Positions 1 to 9,252 of a stretch of 64,000 bases of DNA are shown piece by piece. This DNA is from Aquamicrobium lusatiense (GTDB taxonomy: Bacteria; Pseudomonadota; Alphaproteobacteria; Rhizobiales; Rhizobiaceae): contig NZ_JACHEU010000001.1 in assembly GCF_014201615.1 (NCBI RefSeq), forward strand, positions 2,809,631 through 2,873,630. The letters run 5' to 3'. The notes under the pieces were generated by a model. The model was not told where the DNA came from. It saw nothing but the letters and a program-made list of their open reading frames with translations, and ran no database searches. The translations under genes and the position numbers were made by a program. Positions within the stretch are counted from its first letter, which is position 1. The number at the start of each line of letters is the position of its first letter.

Positions 1-1575
1 ATCGAAGTCGAAGTGGAACTTGTCGGCGAGGTGCAGGATGGTGCACAGCCCGGCGCCGGCCCCGTATTCGACCGCGGCATCACCCGTTATCCGCATGTCG
101 GCGCGCATGCCCATCGCATCCGCGCCCGTGATCTGGAAGCCGTCTACGATCTTGCCGGCAGACGCGCCGTCACCATCGGCCATCTGTCGCAGGATGACGA
201 CATCAGTGCCAACATCGCCATTGAGGACACGCTATCGCGTCACTTCGCTGTTGTGGGCAGCACGGGTGTCGGCAAGTCGACGGCCGTGTCCCTGCTGATG
301 CGCAAGGCAATCGCCGCCTGCCCGGATCTCAGAATCCTTATCCTCGATCCCCACAGCGAGTTCGCTGCTTCCCTGCCCGAGCACAGCGTACGCATCGACA
401 GTTCGACGCTCGACCTGCCCTTCTGGATGTTTCATCTGGAAGAACTCGCTGAAGTGCTGTTTCGCGGGCGCGAAGCCGTAGCTGAAGAAGTTGATCTTTT
501 GCGGGATCTCGTTCCCGTCGCGCGCCAGATGTATCGCAATGGCGGATCATCGGCCGTCACGCGCCGTGGTTCGGATACTCTGACCGCCGACACGCCGGTG
601 CCCTATCGCATCGCAGATCTGCTGAAACTGATCGATGAGCGGATCGGTCTGCTGGATGGCAAGGCGGAAAGGCCGGCGCTGAAATCGCTGAGGGCCCGCA
701 TCGAACAGGCTTTCGCCGATCCGCGTTATCGCTTCATGTTCAATTCGCACCTGATCGAGGACACGATCCACCAGACCATCGGCAACATCTTCCGCGTGCC
801 GCATGGCGGACGCCCGGTAACCTGCTTCGAGATGGCCGGCCTGCCTTCGGAGGTGGTGAATGCCGTATGCTCGGTGCTGGCGCGTCTCGCCTTCGAACTG
901 GCCCAGTGGAGCGAGGGACGGCTGAAGCTTCTGGTCATGTGCGAGGAAGCCCACCGCTACATGCCGGCCGACTCGCGTCAGGGCTTTGCGCCGACGCGCG
1001 AGGCGCTTGCCCGCATCGCCAAGGAAGGCCGCAAATATGGCTGCTTCCTCGGCATCGTCACCCAGAGACCGGGCGAACTGGACCCGACCATCCTGTCGCA
1101 ATGCTCGACCGTCTTCGCCATGCGTCTGTCAAACGAACAGGACAAGGCGATCATCCGCTCCGCAATTGCCGACTCATCGGCCTCCACGCTTTCGTTCCTG
1201 TCCTCCATGGGGCAGCGCGAGGCCATCGCTTTCGGGGAGGGTGTGGCGACCACCATGCGGCTGAAGTTCGAAAAGCAGGACAGAAGCCTGCTTCCCGGCC
1301 AGCAAAAAGGCGACGATCCCACCGCCTGTCTCAATGGATGCGAGGTCGATCTGGCATCGATCGTCAATCGCCTGCGAAACGGCATGGCATCGCATCCGGC
1401 GTCGCAGGCTGAGCAGTCAATAGCTATGGCCGCGCCGGTCGACAAGACGAGCCAGCCGGGCGATCCCGACTATCGCAGAGCATCTTCCCTGTTGCGCAGA
1501 TCAGTGACGGAGGAAGCGGAACAGCGCTATGGACTGAAACCCTCGACCTTCGGCATGAAGCCTCACGGAGCCTGA
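1..1575 (+). CDS. HerA-type ATP-binding protein (DUF87), 5' end outside window
   Basis: The frame is open to the first base, so the true start probably lies upstream; an in-frame GTG at 13 is the first possible start inside the window. A P-loop GSTGVGKS lies near nt 256-280. An ILILDPHSEF segment follows, then a Walker-B-like LLVMCEEAHRYM, then a distal RKYG...VTQRPGELDP segment. This order is typical of HerA/DUF87 hexameric DNA-translocating ATPases. Family members pump DNA with the NurA nuclease in end resection or belong to stand-alone defence and maintenance ATPases. No nurA-like nuclease is visible here. The Cys in place of the usual Asp before the catalytic Glu (CEEAH) is a small deviation. 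Family assignment is firm; the cellular role is not known. Confidence 0.85.
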   Translation: MEVEVELVGEVQDGAQPGAGPVFDRGITRYPHVGAHAHRIRARDLEAVYDLAGRRAVTIGHLSQDDDISANIAIEDTLSRHFAVVGSTGVGKSTAVSLLMRKAIAACPDLRILILDPHSEFAASLPEHSVRIDSSTLDLPFWMFHLEELAEVLFRGREAVAEEVDLLRDLVPVARQMYRNGGSSAVTRRGSDTLTADTPVPYRIADLLKLIDERIGLLDGKAERPALKSLRARIEQAFADPRYRFMFNSHLIEDTIHQTIGNIFRVPHGGRPVTCFEMAGLPSEVVNAVCSVLARLAFELAQWSEGRLKLLVMCEEAHRYMPADSRQGFAPTREALARIAKEGRKYGCFLGIVTQRPGELDPTILSQCSTVFAMRLSNEQDKAIIRSAIADSSASTLSFLSSMGQREAIAFGEGVATTMRLKFEKQDRSLLPGQQKGDDPTACLNGCEVDLASIVNRLRNGMASHPASQAEQSIAMAAPVDKTSQPGDPDYRRASSLLRRSVTEEAEQRYGLKPSTFGMKPHGA

Positions 1576-1620
1576 AACGAGTGGAATCCGGGCCTTTCCC
1601 GGACCCGCTTCCGTTTCAGG
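1571..1620. terminator. Bidirectional palindrome containing both convergent stop codons
   Basis: Outer arms CCTGAAACG and CGTTTCAGG (9 bp) enclose an inner hairpin TCCGGG-CCTTT-CCCGGA. The TGA of the HerA gene (1573-1575) lies in the left arm, and the TGA of the opposing diguanylate cyclase gene (1616-1618) lies in the right arm. It fills the whole gap between the two convergent genes. There is no long T run, so the terminator role is inferred from position and structure. Confidence 0.6.
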
Positions 1621-2428
1621 CGCACACCCGGTTGCGGCCCTGCCGCTTGGCTTCATAGAGCTGGCGGTCGGCGCGCCGGTAGAATTCCTCGGCTGTCTCC
1701 TTGCCTTCCCAGACGGCAAGCCCAACGCTGGTTGTCACCCGCAAGCCACCGCGCCCTGTGGGGATCGAAAGTGCTGAGACCGCATCGCGGATGCGCTCCG
1801 CCAGTTTTTCCAGCCCGACAAGGTTCATGTTGGGCGTGACGATGCCGAATTCCTCACCACCCAAACGGGCAACGATGTCGTGATAGCGGGTCATGTCACG
1901 CAGGCATTTGCCGACGGCGCGCAAAACGCGATCACCGATATCGTGCCCATAGCTGTCGTTCACCTGCTTGAAGTGGTCGAGGTCAAGGATCATCAGCCCC
2001 AGCGGCTTGTCGATGCGGCGGAACTCCTCGATATATTCCCTGAGTGCATCATCGAAGTAGCGACGGTTCTGCACCCCTGTCAGGCCATCGGTCAGCGCCT
2101 CGATCTCCAGCGTCTCGGAGCGGGCACTGAGCGACGCCGTCATCTGGCGCAATTTCTTCTCCTCCCTCACCTGCTTTCGGATGAGCGGATAAATGAAGAA
2201 AACACCGAAGAACAGCGCCGTCGCCATAAGAACGCTGGTGAAAAACAGAAGGTTCTTCAGGTAAGAAACGTCGGCAAAGCCCTCAGGGGCCTTTATCTCA
2301 TGTACAAGAGAATCCACGACTCCGTGAGCGAACATCATCAGCATTCCAGCGCCCAGAATGACTGTGATGAAGACAAAGAACGCTGACTCTGCCTTGTGAA
2401 AACGCATCGCTGCCCACTTGAATTCCAC
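1616..2428 (-). CDS. Membrane diguanylate cyclase (GGDEF)
   Basis: Two predicted membrane helices (about residues 16-36 and 59-82) flank a short periplasmic loop. A linker helix and a GGDEF domain follow. The active-site motif is GGEEF at residues 190-194. An allosteric I-site R-x-x-D (RYHD, 181-184) sits exactly five residues upstream, so an active, product-inhibited c-di-GMP synthase is expected. The loop between the helices is only about 20 residues, too short for a known sensor domain. The long start is a GTG; an ATG seven codons further in (2407) is an equally good alternative because neither has a clear Shine-Dalgarno. It converges with the HerA gene. Confidence 0.9.
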   Translation of the reverse strand: MEFKWAAMRFHKAESAFFVFITVILGAGMLMMFAHGVVDSLVHEIKAPEGFADVSYLKNLLFFTSVLMATALFFGVFFIYPLIRKQVREEKKLRQMTASLSARSETLEIEALTDGLTGVQNRRYFDDALREYIEEFRRIDKPLGLMILDLDHFKQVNDSYGHDIGDRVLRAVGKCLRDMTRYHDIVARLGGEEFGIVTPNMNLVGLEKLAERIRDAVSALSIPTGRGGLRVTTSVGLAVWEGKETAEEFYRRADRQLYEAKRQGRNRVCA

Positions 2429-2528
2429 CCGTAATCATTATCTCACGAACAAGCTTAACAAAATCTGATTTCAGCAACCAGAGCGCGAATATCTCCGTTC
2501 GGCACCGTCGACAATTGTAAGGTTGTCG

Positions 2529-3476
2529 TTAAATCACATCCTCATCAATACTTTGCCGAAGGGCGAGCCTTTTCCACTCCGGACCGGACTGGGTACGGAA
2601 CCATGTCGACTGTCTCTTGGCATACTGGCGCGTGGCGGCCTTTGCCCGCTCAGCCGCCTCGCCAAAGCTGACTTCGCCGGCCAGCGCCGCCTGCAATTCC
2701 CTGACGCCGATCGCCTTCATGGCGGGCAAGGCAGGGTCGAGGCCAAGCGCCGACAAGGCGCGCACCTCATCGAGGGCACCCCGTTCCAGCATCGCATCGA
2801 AGCGTGCGCCTATGCGTACCGCAAGTTGTTCCCGGTCGGGTTCGATGACGAAGCATTTCGCACTCGCCCGCTCGATCAGAGCGGTCCCGCGCCGCCCCTG
2901 CCAGGCGAGGATGGAGAGGCCGGAGGACTCCAGCACTTCAAGCGCGCGCACGATGCGTTGGCCGTCGGCGGGGTTGAGGCGCGCCGCCGCGTCCGGGTCC
3001 TTCCGCGCAAGCCTGCCGTGCAGTGCCGGAGCCCCCTCCTCGAGCAACGCCGCGCGCCAGCGCTCGCGAATGTCCGGCGCTATATCGGGCATCTGGGAAA
3101 GGCCTTCGCTCAGCGCACGGAAATAGAGCCCGGTGCCACCGACGAAGATCGGCCGCCTGCCCGCCAGCGCCCCATCCTCCACCAGTTGCACGACATCGCG
3201 CAGCCATGCGCCGGTCGAATATGAAGTGGCCGGGGAGACGTGACCGTAGAGATGATGCGGCACGCGGCTGAGATCGTCCGCGTCCGGCCGCGCCGTCAAA
3301 AGGTCGAGCAGGCCATACACCTGCATGGAATCGGTGTTGACGATCGCGCCGCCCAGCTTTTCGGCAAGATCGAGGGCCAGCTTCGACTTGCCGCTGGCGG
3401 TCGGCCCGGCTATCAGGATTGCGTTCCTGATGCGCCCTTCCTCCCCCATTTCACCGGACACTCCGATGCCGCTCAT
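2529..3476 (-). CDS. miaA: tRNA dimethylallyltransferase
   Basis: Transfers a dimethylallyl group to N6 of A37 in tRNAs that read codons starting with U. The N-terminal P-loop [11 protein letters not shown] is diagnostic, followed by NTDSMQVY and the [12 protein letters not shown] motif of the IPPT family. I chose the ATG at 3476 because GAGAG stands 5 nt upstream and it overlaps the divergent serB start by only a few bases. A GTG at 3521 and an ATG at 3488 are in frame and would add up to 15 residues. It is transcribed divergently from serB with overlapping 5' ends, so the two must share a very compact promoter region, part of it inside coding sequence. Confidence 0.92.
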   Translation of the reverse strand: MSGIGVSGEMGEEGRIRNAILIAGPTASGKSKLALDLAEKLGGAIVNTDSMQVYGLLDLLTARPDADDLSRVPHHLYGHVSPATSYSTGAWLRDVVQLVEDGALAGRRPIFVGGTGLYFRALSEGLSQMPDIAPDIRERWRAALLEEGAPALHGRLARKDPDAAARLNPADGQRIVRALEVLESSGLSILAWQGRRGTALIERASAKCFVIEPDREQLAVRIGARFDAMLERGALDEVRALSALGLDPALPAMKAIGVRELQAALAGEVSFGEAAERAKAATRQYAKRQSTWFRTQSGPEWKRLALRQSIDEDVI

Positions 3477-4353
3477 CGCAACTCTCATTTCCAATCCATC
3501 CAGCCGTTCACTGTCGGCCACGCTGGCAGATAAGGCGTCGGCGGCAGTCCACGCAAGTGAGGTTCACTGGCTTGCGGAGCGCGAGGCCTGCGACATCGTG
3601 CTTCCCGACGGTCTGGACGAGGACGCCGCAACGCAACTGTTGCGCGATGCCGTTGCGGATGCACCTGTGGATGTTGCCGTTCAGGATCCCGCCAGCCGCC
3701 GCAAGAAGATCCTCATCGCGGACATGGATTCCACCATGATCGATCAGGAGTGCATCGATGAACTCGCCGACGAGGTGGGCCTGAAGGAGCATGTCGCGGC
3801 CATCACCGCCCGCGCCATGAACAATGAGATCGCCTTCGAGCCCGCCCTGCGCGAGCGCGTGGCGCTGTTGCGCGATCTCGACATCACCATCGTCGACCAC
3901 ATCGTCCGCAACCGCCTCACCCTTGCCGCCGGCGGGCAGGCGCTCGTCGCCACCATGCGCGCCAACGGCGCCTGGACCGCGCTGGTTTCCGGGGGTTTTG
4001 ACGTTTTCACCTCGCGCATCGCCGCCATGCTGGGCTTCCACGAAGACCGCGCCAACCGTCTGGTCGAGCAGAATGGCAGGCTCAGCGGCGAAGTGGTCGA
4101 GCCCATTCTGGGCCGTGCGGCAAAGGCTGATGCGCTCAATGAAATCTCCGCGCGGCTGAACCTCACGCCCGCCGATGCGATCGCTGTCGGCGATGGCGCC
4201 AACGATCTCGACATGATCAGGCTTTCCGGCACCGGTGTTGCCCTGCACGCCAAGCCTTCAGTTGCCGCGCAGGCGAAGGTGCGGATCGACCATGGCGACC
4301 TGACTGCACTGCTCTATCTGCAAGGCTACAGGCGCGAGGAGTTCAGCCAGTGA
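3466..4353 (+). CDS. serB: Phosphoserine phosphatase
   Basis: Last step of serine biosynthesis: hydrolyses O-phosphoserine to serine. HAD-superfamily motifs are complete: DMDST (residues 86-90, nucleophile Asp), SGGF, and GDGANDLDM with the metal-binding aspartates. The 80-residue N-terminal part beginning [10 protein letters not shown] is the regulatory region usual in rhizobial SerB. The ATG at 3466 gives the family's usual length (295 aa); longer upstream extensions read into the miaA antisense frame and are rejected. The stop overlaps the start of the following GNAT gene by 4 bp (GTGA), so the two are probably translationally coupled. Confidence 0.93.
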   Translation: MPLIATLISNPSSRSLSATLADKASAAVHASEVHWLAEREACDIVLPDGLDEDAATQLLRDAVADAPVDVAVQDPASRRKKILIADMDSTMIDQECIDELADEVGLKEHVAAITARAMNNEIAFEPALRERVALLRDLDITIVDHIVRNRLTLAAGGQALVATMRANGAWTALVSGGFDVFTSRIAAMLGFHEDRANRLVEQNGRLSGEVVEPILGRAAKADALNEISARLNLTPADAIAVGDGANDLDMIRLSGTGVALHAKPSVAAQAKVRIDHGDLTALLYLQGYRREEFSQ

Positions 4354-4919
4354 AAACATTGCGGACCGAACGACTGATCCTGCGCAACTGGGAAGAACGC
4401 GACCGCGAGCTTTTCCACCGCATCAATTCCGACGAAACCGTCATGGAGTTTTTCCCGTTCCGCCGCGACCGGGCAACTTCCGACGCCAAGATGGATGAGT
4501 TCCGCGAAACCTTTGCCCGGCAGGATTTCGGCTGGGCAGCGACTGAGATCGCGACGACCGGCGAATGCATCGGCTTCGTTGGCCTCAGCTACACCGAAGA
4601 CACGCCGTTCATGCCCGCAGGCAGCGTCGAGATCGGCTGGCGGCTGGCTCCCGAATTCTGGGGCCACGGCTATGTCTCGGAAGCCGCCCGCGCCTGGCTC
4701 GACTACGGTTTCGAGGTTCTGGGCCTGAAGGAGATCGTGTCCTTCGCCGTAACCGCCAACCGGCGCTCGACTGCCGTGATGGAACGCATCGGCATGACGG
4801 CCGAACCCGCCCATGATTTCGACCACCCCGGCGTACCCGACAGCCACCCGCACCTGAAGCGCCATAGCTTCTACCGCATCACCGCAGAAGAATGGACAAA
4901 GAAAAAGGCGGCCTCCTGA
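4350..4919 (+). CDS. GNAT family N-acetyltransferase (RimJ/RimL-like)
   Basis: A 189-residue Acetyltransf_3 protein beginning TERLILRNWEERD, the common N-terminus of RimJ/RimL-type enzymes. The EIGWRLAPEFWGHGYVSEAA stretch holds the R/Q-x-x-G-x-G/A acetyl-CoA loop equivalent (WGHGY). Such enzymes acetylate N-terminal amino groups or small molecules; the substrate cannot be read from sequence. The start is a GTG overlapping the serB stop by 4 bp, which makes a serB-GNAT operon. The last codons lie inside a strong terminator hairpin. Confidence 0.85.
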   Translation: MKTLRTERLILRNWEERDRELFHRINSDETVMEFFPFRRDRATSDAKMDEFRETFARQDFGWAATEIATTGECIGFVGLSYTEDTPFMPAGSVEIGWRLAPEFWGHGYVSEAARAWLDYGFEVLGLKEIVSFAVTANRRSTAVMERIGMTAEPAHDFDHPGVPDSHPHLKRHSFYRITAEEWTKKKAAS

Positions 4920-4930
4920 CCGCCTTTTTC
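4902..4930. terminator. Rho-independent terminator overlapping GNAT 3' end
   Basis: Perfect stem AAAAAGGCGG (4902-4911) / CCGCCTTTTT (4920-4929), 8-nt loop, with an A run on one side and a T run on the other. It can act for the serB-GNAT operon and for the convergent degP transcript. The GNAT stop codon is in the loop. Confidence 0.85.
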
Positions 4931-5068
4931 TATGTGTTGCCATGATCTGCACGCTCCGGCAGTCACCCCAACCTGCAGGGTTCGCAACGGCGACTGCTCA
5001 CCGGCGAGTCGGGCCGCCCTGTCGCAGGCATGAGCGAAACGAACTGCCGTGAGATCCGAAAACCGCAC

Positions 5069-6616
5069 TCAGTCCATGCGGATGGTCACGAAGCGCAGCT
5101 CACCGCTTTTCGATGCCATCATCAGTAGCGCGTTCTTGCGCCCCTGCTCCTTAAGCGCTGCGATACGGTCCACCACATCGGTGGGGTTCGCCACCGATTC
5201 CTGTGCGATCTCGGTGATGACCTCGCCCGCCTGAACGCCGCGCTCGGCTGCGGCGGAATCGGGTGCCACTTCCGTCACGACGACGCCGTTGACGCCCTCG
5301 GCAATGCCGAATTTGCTTCGTGCAGCTTCGTCCAGTTCGCCGATGGTCATGCCCAGCACGGAAGCGGTTGCTACCGCCTCGCCCTGCTGGCCGGCCTCGT
5401 CATCCTCGCCTTCGGCCACCTTTTCGCTGTCTTCCAGACGGCCGAGCGTGACTTTGACAGTCATTTCCTTGCCTTTGCGCACCAGAACGACATCGACGGC
5501 CTTGCCCACCGGGCTTTCCGCCACGATGCGCGGCAGGTCACGCACTTCGTCGATCTCCTTGCCGTCGAATTTCGTGACGACGTCGCCCGGCTGGATGCTG
5601 CCGTCGTCGACCGGACCGCCCTTCATGATCCCTGCGATCAGCGCGCCCTTGGCTTCCTTCATTCCGAGGCTTTCGGCGATGTCCTCGGTCACCGGCTGGA
5701 TGCGGACGCCGAGCCAGCCACGGCGGGTTTCGCCGAACTCGCGCAACTGATCCACCACACCGCGCGCAAGCTGGGTGGGGATGGAGAAGCCAATGCCGAT
5801 GGAGCCGCCCGTCGGCGAGATGATCGCCGTGTTGATGCCGATGACCTCGCCATGCATGTTGAACAGCGGACCGCCGGAATTGCCCCGGTTGATGGCGGCA
5901 TCGGTCTGGATGAAGTCGTCATATGGACCGGCGTTGATATCGCGGTTGCGCGCCGAGATAATGCCGACCGTAACCGTTCCGCCAAGGCCGAACGGATTGC
6001 CAATCGCCATCACCCAGTCGCCGATGCGCATCTTGTCGGAATCGCCGAACTTCACTTCCGTCAGCTTGTGATCGGCCGGATCGACCTTGAGCAGCGCGAT
6101 GTCGGTCTTCGTGTCGGTGCCGACGAGCGTCGCCTTCAGCGTCAGGCCATCGGAGAAATTGACCTCGATGTCGTCGGCATCGGCAATGACGTGATTGTTG
6201 GTGACGACGAAGCCTTCCTTCGCGTCGATGACGAATCCCGAGCCCAGCGACTGGACCTTCTGGGAGCTGCCCCCGCGCGGGCCGCCGCGGTCCTTGAAGA
6301 ATTCGTCGAAGAAGTCCTGAAACGGCGAGCCCTCGGGAAGCTGCGGCATCGGCACCGTGCCCGGCCCGTCCGTTCCCTTGACGGTCTGCGACGTGGAAAT
6401 GTTGACCACCGCACCGAGGAGCCCCTCGGCGAGATCGGCCACCGATTCCGGCCCAGCGCCTGTCGTGGGCGACGTTTGCGCCGGAGAGTTTGGCGCCGGG
6501 GATGCCGGTGCCTTCTGCGCGAGCGATGGCGTCACAGCAGCGGGGATGGCGAACGACAGGACGGTGGCTGCCAGCAAGGTGGTCCGCGCCGCGCGCACAA
6601 CGGAATGATCGATCAT
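5069..6616 (-). CDS. degP: Periplasmic Do-family serine protease/chaperone
   Basis: A 515-residue DegP/HtrA-type protein. A signal peptide (cleavage near residue 34, after SLAQ) precedes a trypsin-like domain with catalytic His142 (NNHVIAD), Asp172 (TDIALL) and Ser247 (GNSGGP), then two PDZ domains with a DDE-rich linker between them. It degrades or refolds misfolded envelope proteins. The start ATG at 6616 has GGAG 8 nt upstream and gives the intact signal peptide; a longer in-frame extension reads antisense through non-coding DNA and is rejected. It follows hflK-hflC-DUF2065 on the same strand, but a hairpin at 6752-6789 separates it, so it may have its own promoter. Confidence 0.94.
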   Translation of the reverse strand: MIDHSVVRAARTTLLAATVLSFAIPAAVTPSLAQKAPASPAPNSPAQTSPTTGAGPESVADLAEGLLGAVVNISTSQTVKGTDGPGTVPMPQLPEGSPFQDFFDEFFKDRGGPRGGSSQKVQSLGSGFVIDAKEGFVVTNNHVIADADDIEVNFSDGLTLKATLVGTDTKTDIALLKVDPADHKLTEVKFGDSDKMRIGDWVMAIGNPFGLGGTVTVGIISARNRDINAGPYDDFIQTDAAINRGNSGGPLFNMHGEVIGINTAIISPTGGSIGIGFSIPTQLARGVVDQLREFGETRRGWLGVRIQPVTEDIAESLGMKEAKGALIAGIMKGGPVDDGSIQPGDVVTKFDGKEIDEVRDLPRIVAESPVGKAVDVVLVRKGKEMTVKVTLGRLEDSEKVAEGEDDEAGQQGEAVATASVLGMTIGELDEAARSKFGIAEGVNGVVVTEVAPDSAAAERGVQAGEVITEIAQESVANPTDVVDRIAALKEQGRKNALLMMASKSGELRFVTIRMD

Positions 6617-6690
6617 GGACGGGCTCCGGAACGTCTTTGAGGTTGATGCGACATGATGGCATGAAATACGGCGCGTTTGCGACCGAAACC

Positions 6691-6735
6691 AGAGCATCGA
6701 ACGGAAAAGTGTATGCGGGTTTGCGATTATCCGGA
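6691..6735 (+). repeat. Short palindromic repeat, family B copy 1 (degenerate)
   Basis: Reads AGAGCATCGAACGGAAAAGT at its 5' end and continues into a GGGTTTGCGATTATCCGG tail. It aligns with the copies at 41811 and 53650 (GAGCATCGGACCGGAAAGTG...GGTTTTCGGTTATTCC). Lies in the degP promoter region. Confidence 0.6.
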
Positions 6736-6751
6736 CCCGCATACAAAACGG

Positions 6752-6789
6752 CAGAGCGCCGTGCATCCGACCCGACGCACGGCGCTCTG
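6752..6789 (-). terminator. Hairpin after hflK-hflC-DUF2065
   Basis: Perfect 13-bp stem CAGAGCGCCGTGC / GCACGGCGCTCTG with a 12-nt loop, followed on the minus strand by CCGTTTTG. It is between the stop of the DUF2065 gene and degP, so it probably ends the hfl transcript. Confidence 0.7.
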
Positions 6790-6848
6790 ACAGGAGCAGA
6801 TCAATTCTGATCGAACCGGAAAGAGGGATTGCCCCTTGCCCCTGCCGG

Positions 6849-7034
6849 TCAGCCTCGAACCAGCCACACGATGCCGACACCGGCCGCAATGGCCAGCATG
6901 CCGGCCATGCGGAGCGCGCCTTCGGGGATCGAAAGCACCTCGGCCGCAAGCCGGCGCGCCAGCCGGGGAAAGCCCCCGTAGACCAGGCCCTCGATAACGA
7001 GGACCAGGCCCAGGGCCGCCAGAAAATCCTGCAC
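6849..7034 (-). CDS. DUF2065 small inner-membrane protein
   Basis: 61 residues with two hydrophobic helices (FLAALGLVLVIEGLVYGG and MLAIAAGVGIVWLV) separated by a short basic loop. The GLVYGGFPR motif and its position directly after hflC identify the DUF2065 (YjeT-like) family. Function is unknown; it is a recurrent partner of the HflKC-FtsH quality-control system. The start is a GTG three bases after the hflC stop, so translation is probably coupled. Confidence 0.85.
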   Translation of the reverse strand: MQDFLAALGLVLVIEGLVYGGFPRLARRLAAEVLSIPEGALRMAGMLAIAAGVGIVWLVRG

Positions 7035-7037
7035 GGA

Positions 7038-7976
7038 TTACTGGCCGCTGGTTGCCGGCGCAGGCGCCTGACGCGCGGGAGCGGCAGAGGCTGGAGCACT
7101 CTGATTCGGATCCCTGAAGAACCGGAAGAATTCCGATTCGGGCGACAGGACCATGGTGGTGCCCTCGCCGTTCAGAGCCGTGCCATAAGCGCTCATCGAA
7201 CGGTAGAAGTCGAAGAACTGCGGATCGCGCAGATAGGCGCCGGCGAAGATCGAGTTGCGCTCGGCATCGCCCTCACCGCGAAGGATTTCGCCTTCCCGCT
7301 GTGCTTCGGCAACGATCTCAACGACTTCACGGTCGGCACGGGCCCGGATGCGCTGCGCTGCTTCGTTACCGCGTGCCCTCAGCCTCTCGGCCTCGGCCAG
7401 ACGTTCTGCCTTCATGCGCTCGAAGGTCTGCTGCGACACTTCCTGCGTCAGGTCGGTACGGCGGATACGCACATCGACGATTTCGAGACCGAGCGAGGTC
7501 GCATCGGGCCGCATCTGATCGCGCACCTCGCGCATCATCTCTGCACGCTCTTCGGAAAGAGCGGCCTCGAAGCCGCGCAGACCGTAGACACGGCGCAAAG
7601 CCGCGTCGAGACGGGTGCGGAGCCGCTGCTCGGCCAGTTCCACGCTGCCCGAGACGGCAGACCGGAACACGCGCGGGTTGGAGATGCGGTAAGCAATGAA
7701 GGCATCGACTTCATAGAACTTGCCGCCCGAAACCTGCACGCGGATGTTGTCGAGGTCGAAACGCAGAACGCGGTTCTCGATCATCTGCACATTGTCGGCG
7801 TCGAAGAAGGAGAACGGCATCTTAAAGTAGATGCCCGGCTCGCTCTTGACGTCGACGATCTCGCCGAAGCGCAGAACGATCGCCTGCTGGCGGGCGTTGA
7901 CCACGAAGATCGACGAATAGATCAGGAACAGGATGACGATGCCGGCAACGGCAATGGCTGGAAGACGGTTTGCCAT
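7038..7976 (-). CDS. hflC: FtsH protease modulator HflC
   Basis: A 312-residue SPFH/band-7 protein with one N-terminal membrane helix (IAVAGIVILFLIYSSIFV) and a periplasmic band-7 domain. A long charged helix (about residues 170-240, rich in ERAEAE-type repeats) follows, then an Ala/Pro-rich tail. HflC pairs with HflK in large vault-shaped assemblies around FtsH and tunes degradation of membrane proteins. Its ATG shares a base with the hflK stop (TAATG), which indicates translational coupling and fits 1:1 assembly. Confidence 0.95.
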   Translation of the reverse strand: MANRLPAIAVAGIVILFLIYSSIFVVNARQQAIVLRFGEIVDVKSEPGIYFKMPFSFFDADNVQMIENRVLRFDLDNIRVQVSGGKFYEVDAFIAYRISNPRVFRSAVSGSVELAEQRLRTRLDAALRRVYGLRGFEAALSEERAEMMREVRDQMRPDATSLGLEIVDVRIRRTDLTQEVSQQTFERMKAERLAEAERLRARGNEAAQRIRARADREVVEIVAEAQREGEILRGEGDAERNSIFAGAYLRDPQFFDFYRSMSAYGTALNGEGTTMVLSPESEFFRFFRDPNQSAPASAAPARQAPAPATSGQ

Positions 7977-9112
7977 TATTGTGCGCCTCCGGTCGCAGCG
8001 CCGGAGCGCTTCTGCAATTCAGGCAGCGGCAGATACGGCACGACACCCGGCCCGCCGCCCTGCTCCACGACCACCTTGTTCGATCCGCCCAGAACCTTCT
8101 CCATCGTTTCGAGATAGAGACGCTTGCGCGTCACATCCGGTGCCTTGGCATATTCGTCGTAAACCGAGATGAAGCGCTGCGCCTCACCCTGTGCTTCCTG
8201 CACGACGCGGTTCTTGTAGGCTGCCGCCTCTTCGCGAACCTGCGCTGCCTGACCACGGGCCTGACCGAGCTTCTGGTTGGAATACTGGTTTGCCTGCTCG
8301 ACGAACCTGTCCTCGTCCTGCTCGGCGCGCTGCACTTCGTCGAAGGCATCAGCCACTTCGCGCGGCGGAGCGGCATCCTCGATCGAAATCGCATTGACGT
8401 TCAGGCCAGCGCGGTAACCGTCCAGCGTGGTCTGAAGGATCTGGCGCACGGATTCGGCAATGCCCTGACGGTCATCGCGGAAGATGTCCTGAGCCGGACG
8501 GCGGCCGACGGCCTCGCGCATGGCGCTTTCGGCAACCTGCGTCAGCATGCCGTCGGGGTCGGAAACATCGAACAGATAAGCGCGCGGATCGGACACCTGA
8601 TAGGCCACGGAGAACTGCACATTGACGATGTTCTGGTCGCCCGAGAGCATCAGACCGGAGGTATCGTTGGAGCGTGCAAGTCCGCCGATATTGACGAGCT
8701 GCTCGGAAATCTTGGCGGTCTCGACCGTTTCGACCGGCCACCAGTGGAAGTGAAGACCGGGTTCGGAAAGCTCTTGCTTCGGCTTGCCGAAGCGCAGTTC
8801 CACCGCAACCTCATCCGGCTGAACGGTGTAGATCGCCTTGAAGAACCACATTCCCAGCACGATCAGGATCAGGACGCCGAACATGGCCTTGTTGCCGCCG
8901 TTCCCGCCCGGCAGCGCGCGCCGCAGCTTGTCCTGCCCCAGTCTGATGATGTCTTCCAGATCGGGAGGATTGCCTTGCGGTCCGCCGGGCCCTCTCGGTC
9001 CCTGCCCCCATGGGCCGCCGCCACCGCCGCCGTTGTTTCCGCCGCCACCCCACGGGCCGCCGCCGCCGCTCTTGTCATTCCAGGGCATAAATGTCCTTTC
9101 GTCCGCAGTCAC
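7976..9112 (-). CDS. hflK: FtsH protease modulator HflK
   Basis: 378 residues. A Gly/Asn/Pro-rich cytoplasmic N-terminus (MPWNDKSGGGGPWGGG) of about 60 residues is typical of HflK. One membrane helix (MFGVLILIVLGMWFF) follows, then the SPFH domain and a coiled-coil C-terminal half. It is the partner of HflC. It is the first gene of hflK-hflC-DUF2065, with folA 140 bp upstream on the same strand. Confidence 0.95.
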   Translation of the reverse strand: MTADERTFMPWNDKSGGGGPWGGGGNNGGGGGGPWGQGPRGPGGPQGNPPDLEDIIRLGQDKLRRALPGGNGGNKAMFGVLILIVLGMWFFKAIYTVQPDEVAVELRFGKPKQELSEPGLHFHWWPVETVETAKISEQLVNIGGLARSNDTSGLMLSGDQNIVNVQFSVAYQVSDPRAYLFDVSDPDGMLTQVAESAMREAVGRRPAQDIFRDDRQGIAESVRQILQTTLDGYRAGLNVNAISIEDAAPPREVADAFDEVQRAEQDEDRFVEQANQYSNQKLGQARGQAAQVREEAAAYKNRVVQEAQGEAQRFISVYDEYAKAPDVTRKRLYLETMEKVLGGSNKVVVEQGGGPGVVPYLPLPELQKRSGAATGGAQ

Positions 9113-9252
9113 TCACGCTACGTTTGTGCAGCGCGCAAGCCTTGATCCTCTATAGGGAGGCCAAAGCCGGCTTTCAACGCGCACAGCGCGTAAAACGCCC
9201 CTTCTCCATACAGCATTGTGCAACTTTCCGTCATTGCGACGGATAGCAGCTG

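Noticed and set aside
6617..7099. N-terminal extension of the degP frame of about 160 residues.
   Set aside because: It would cross a terminator, a repeat and the whole DUF2065 gene; the inner ATG gives a proper signal peptide and ribosome site.
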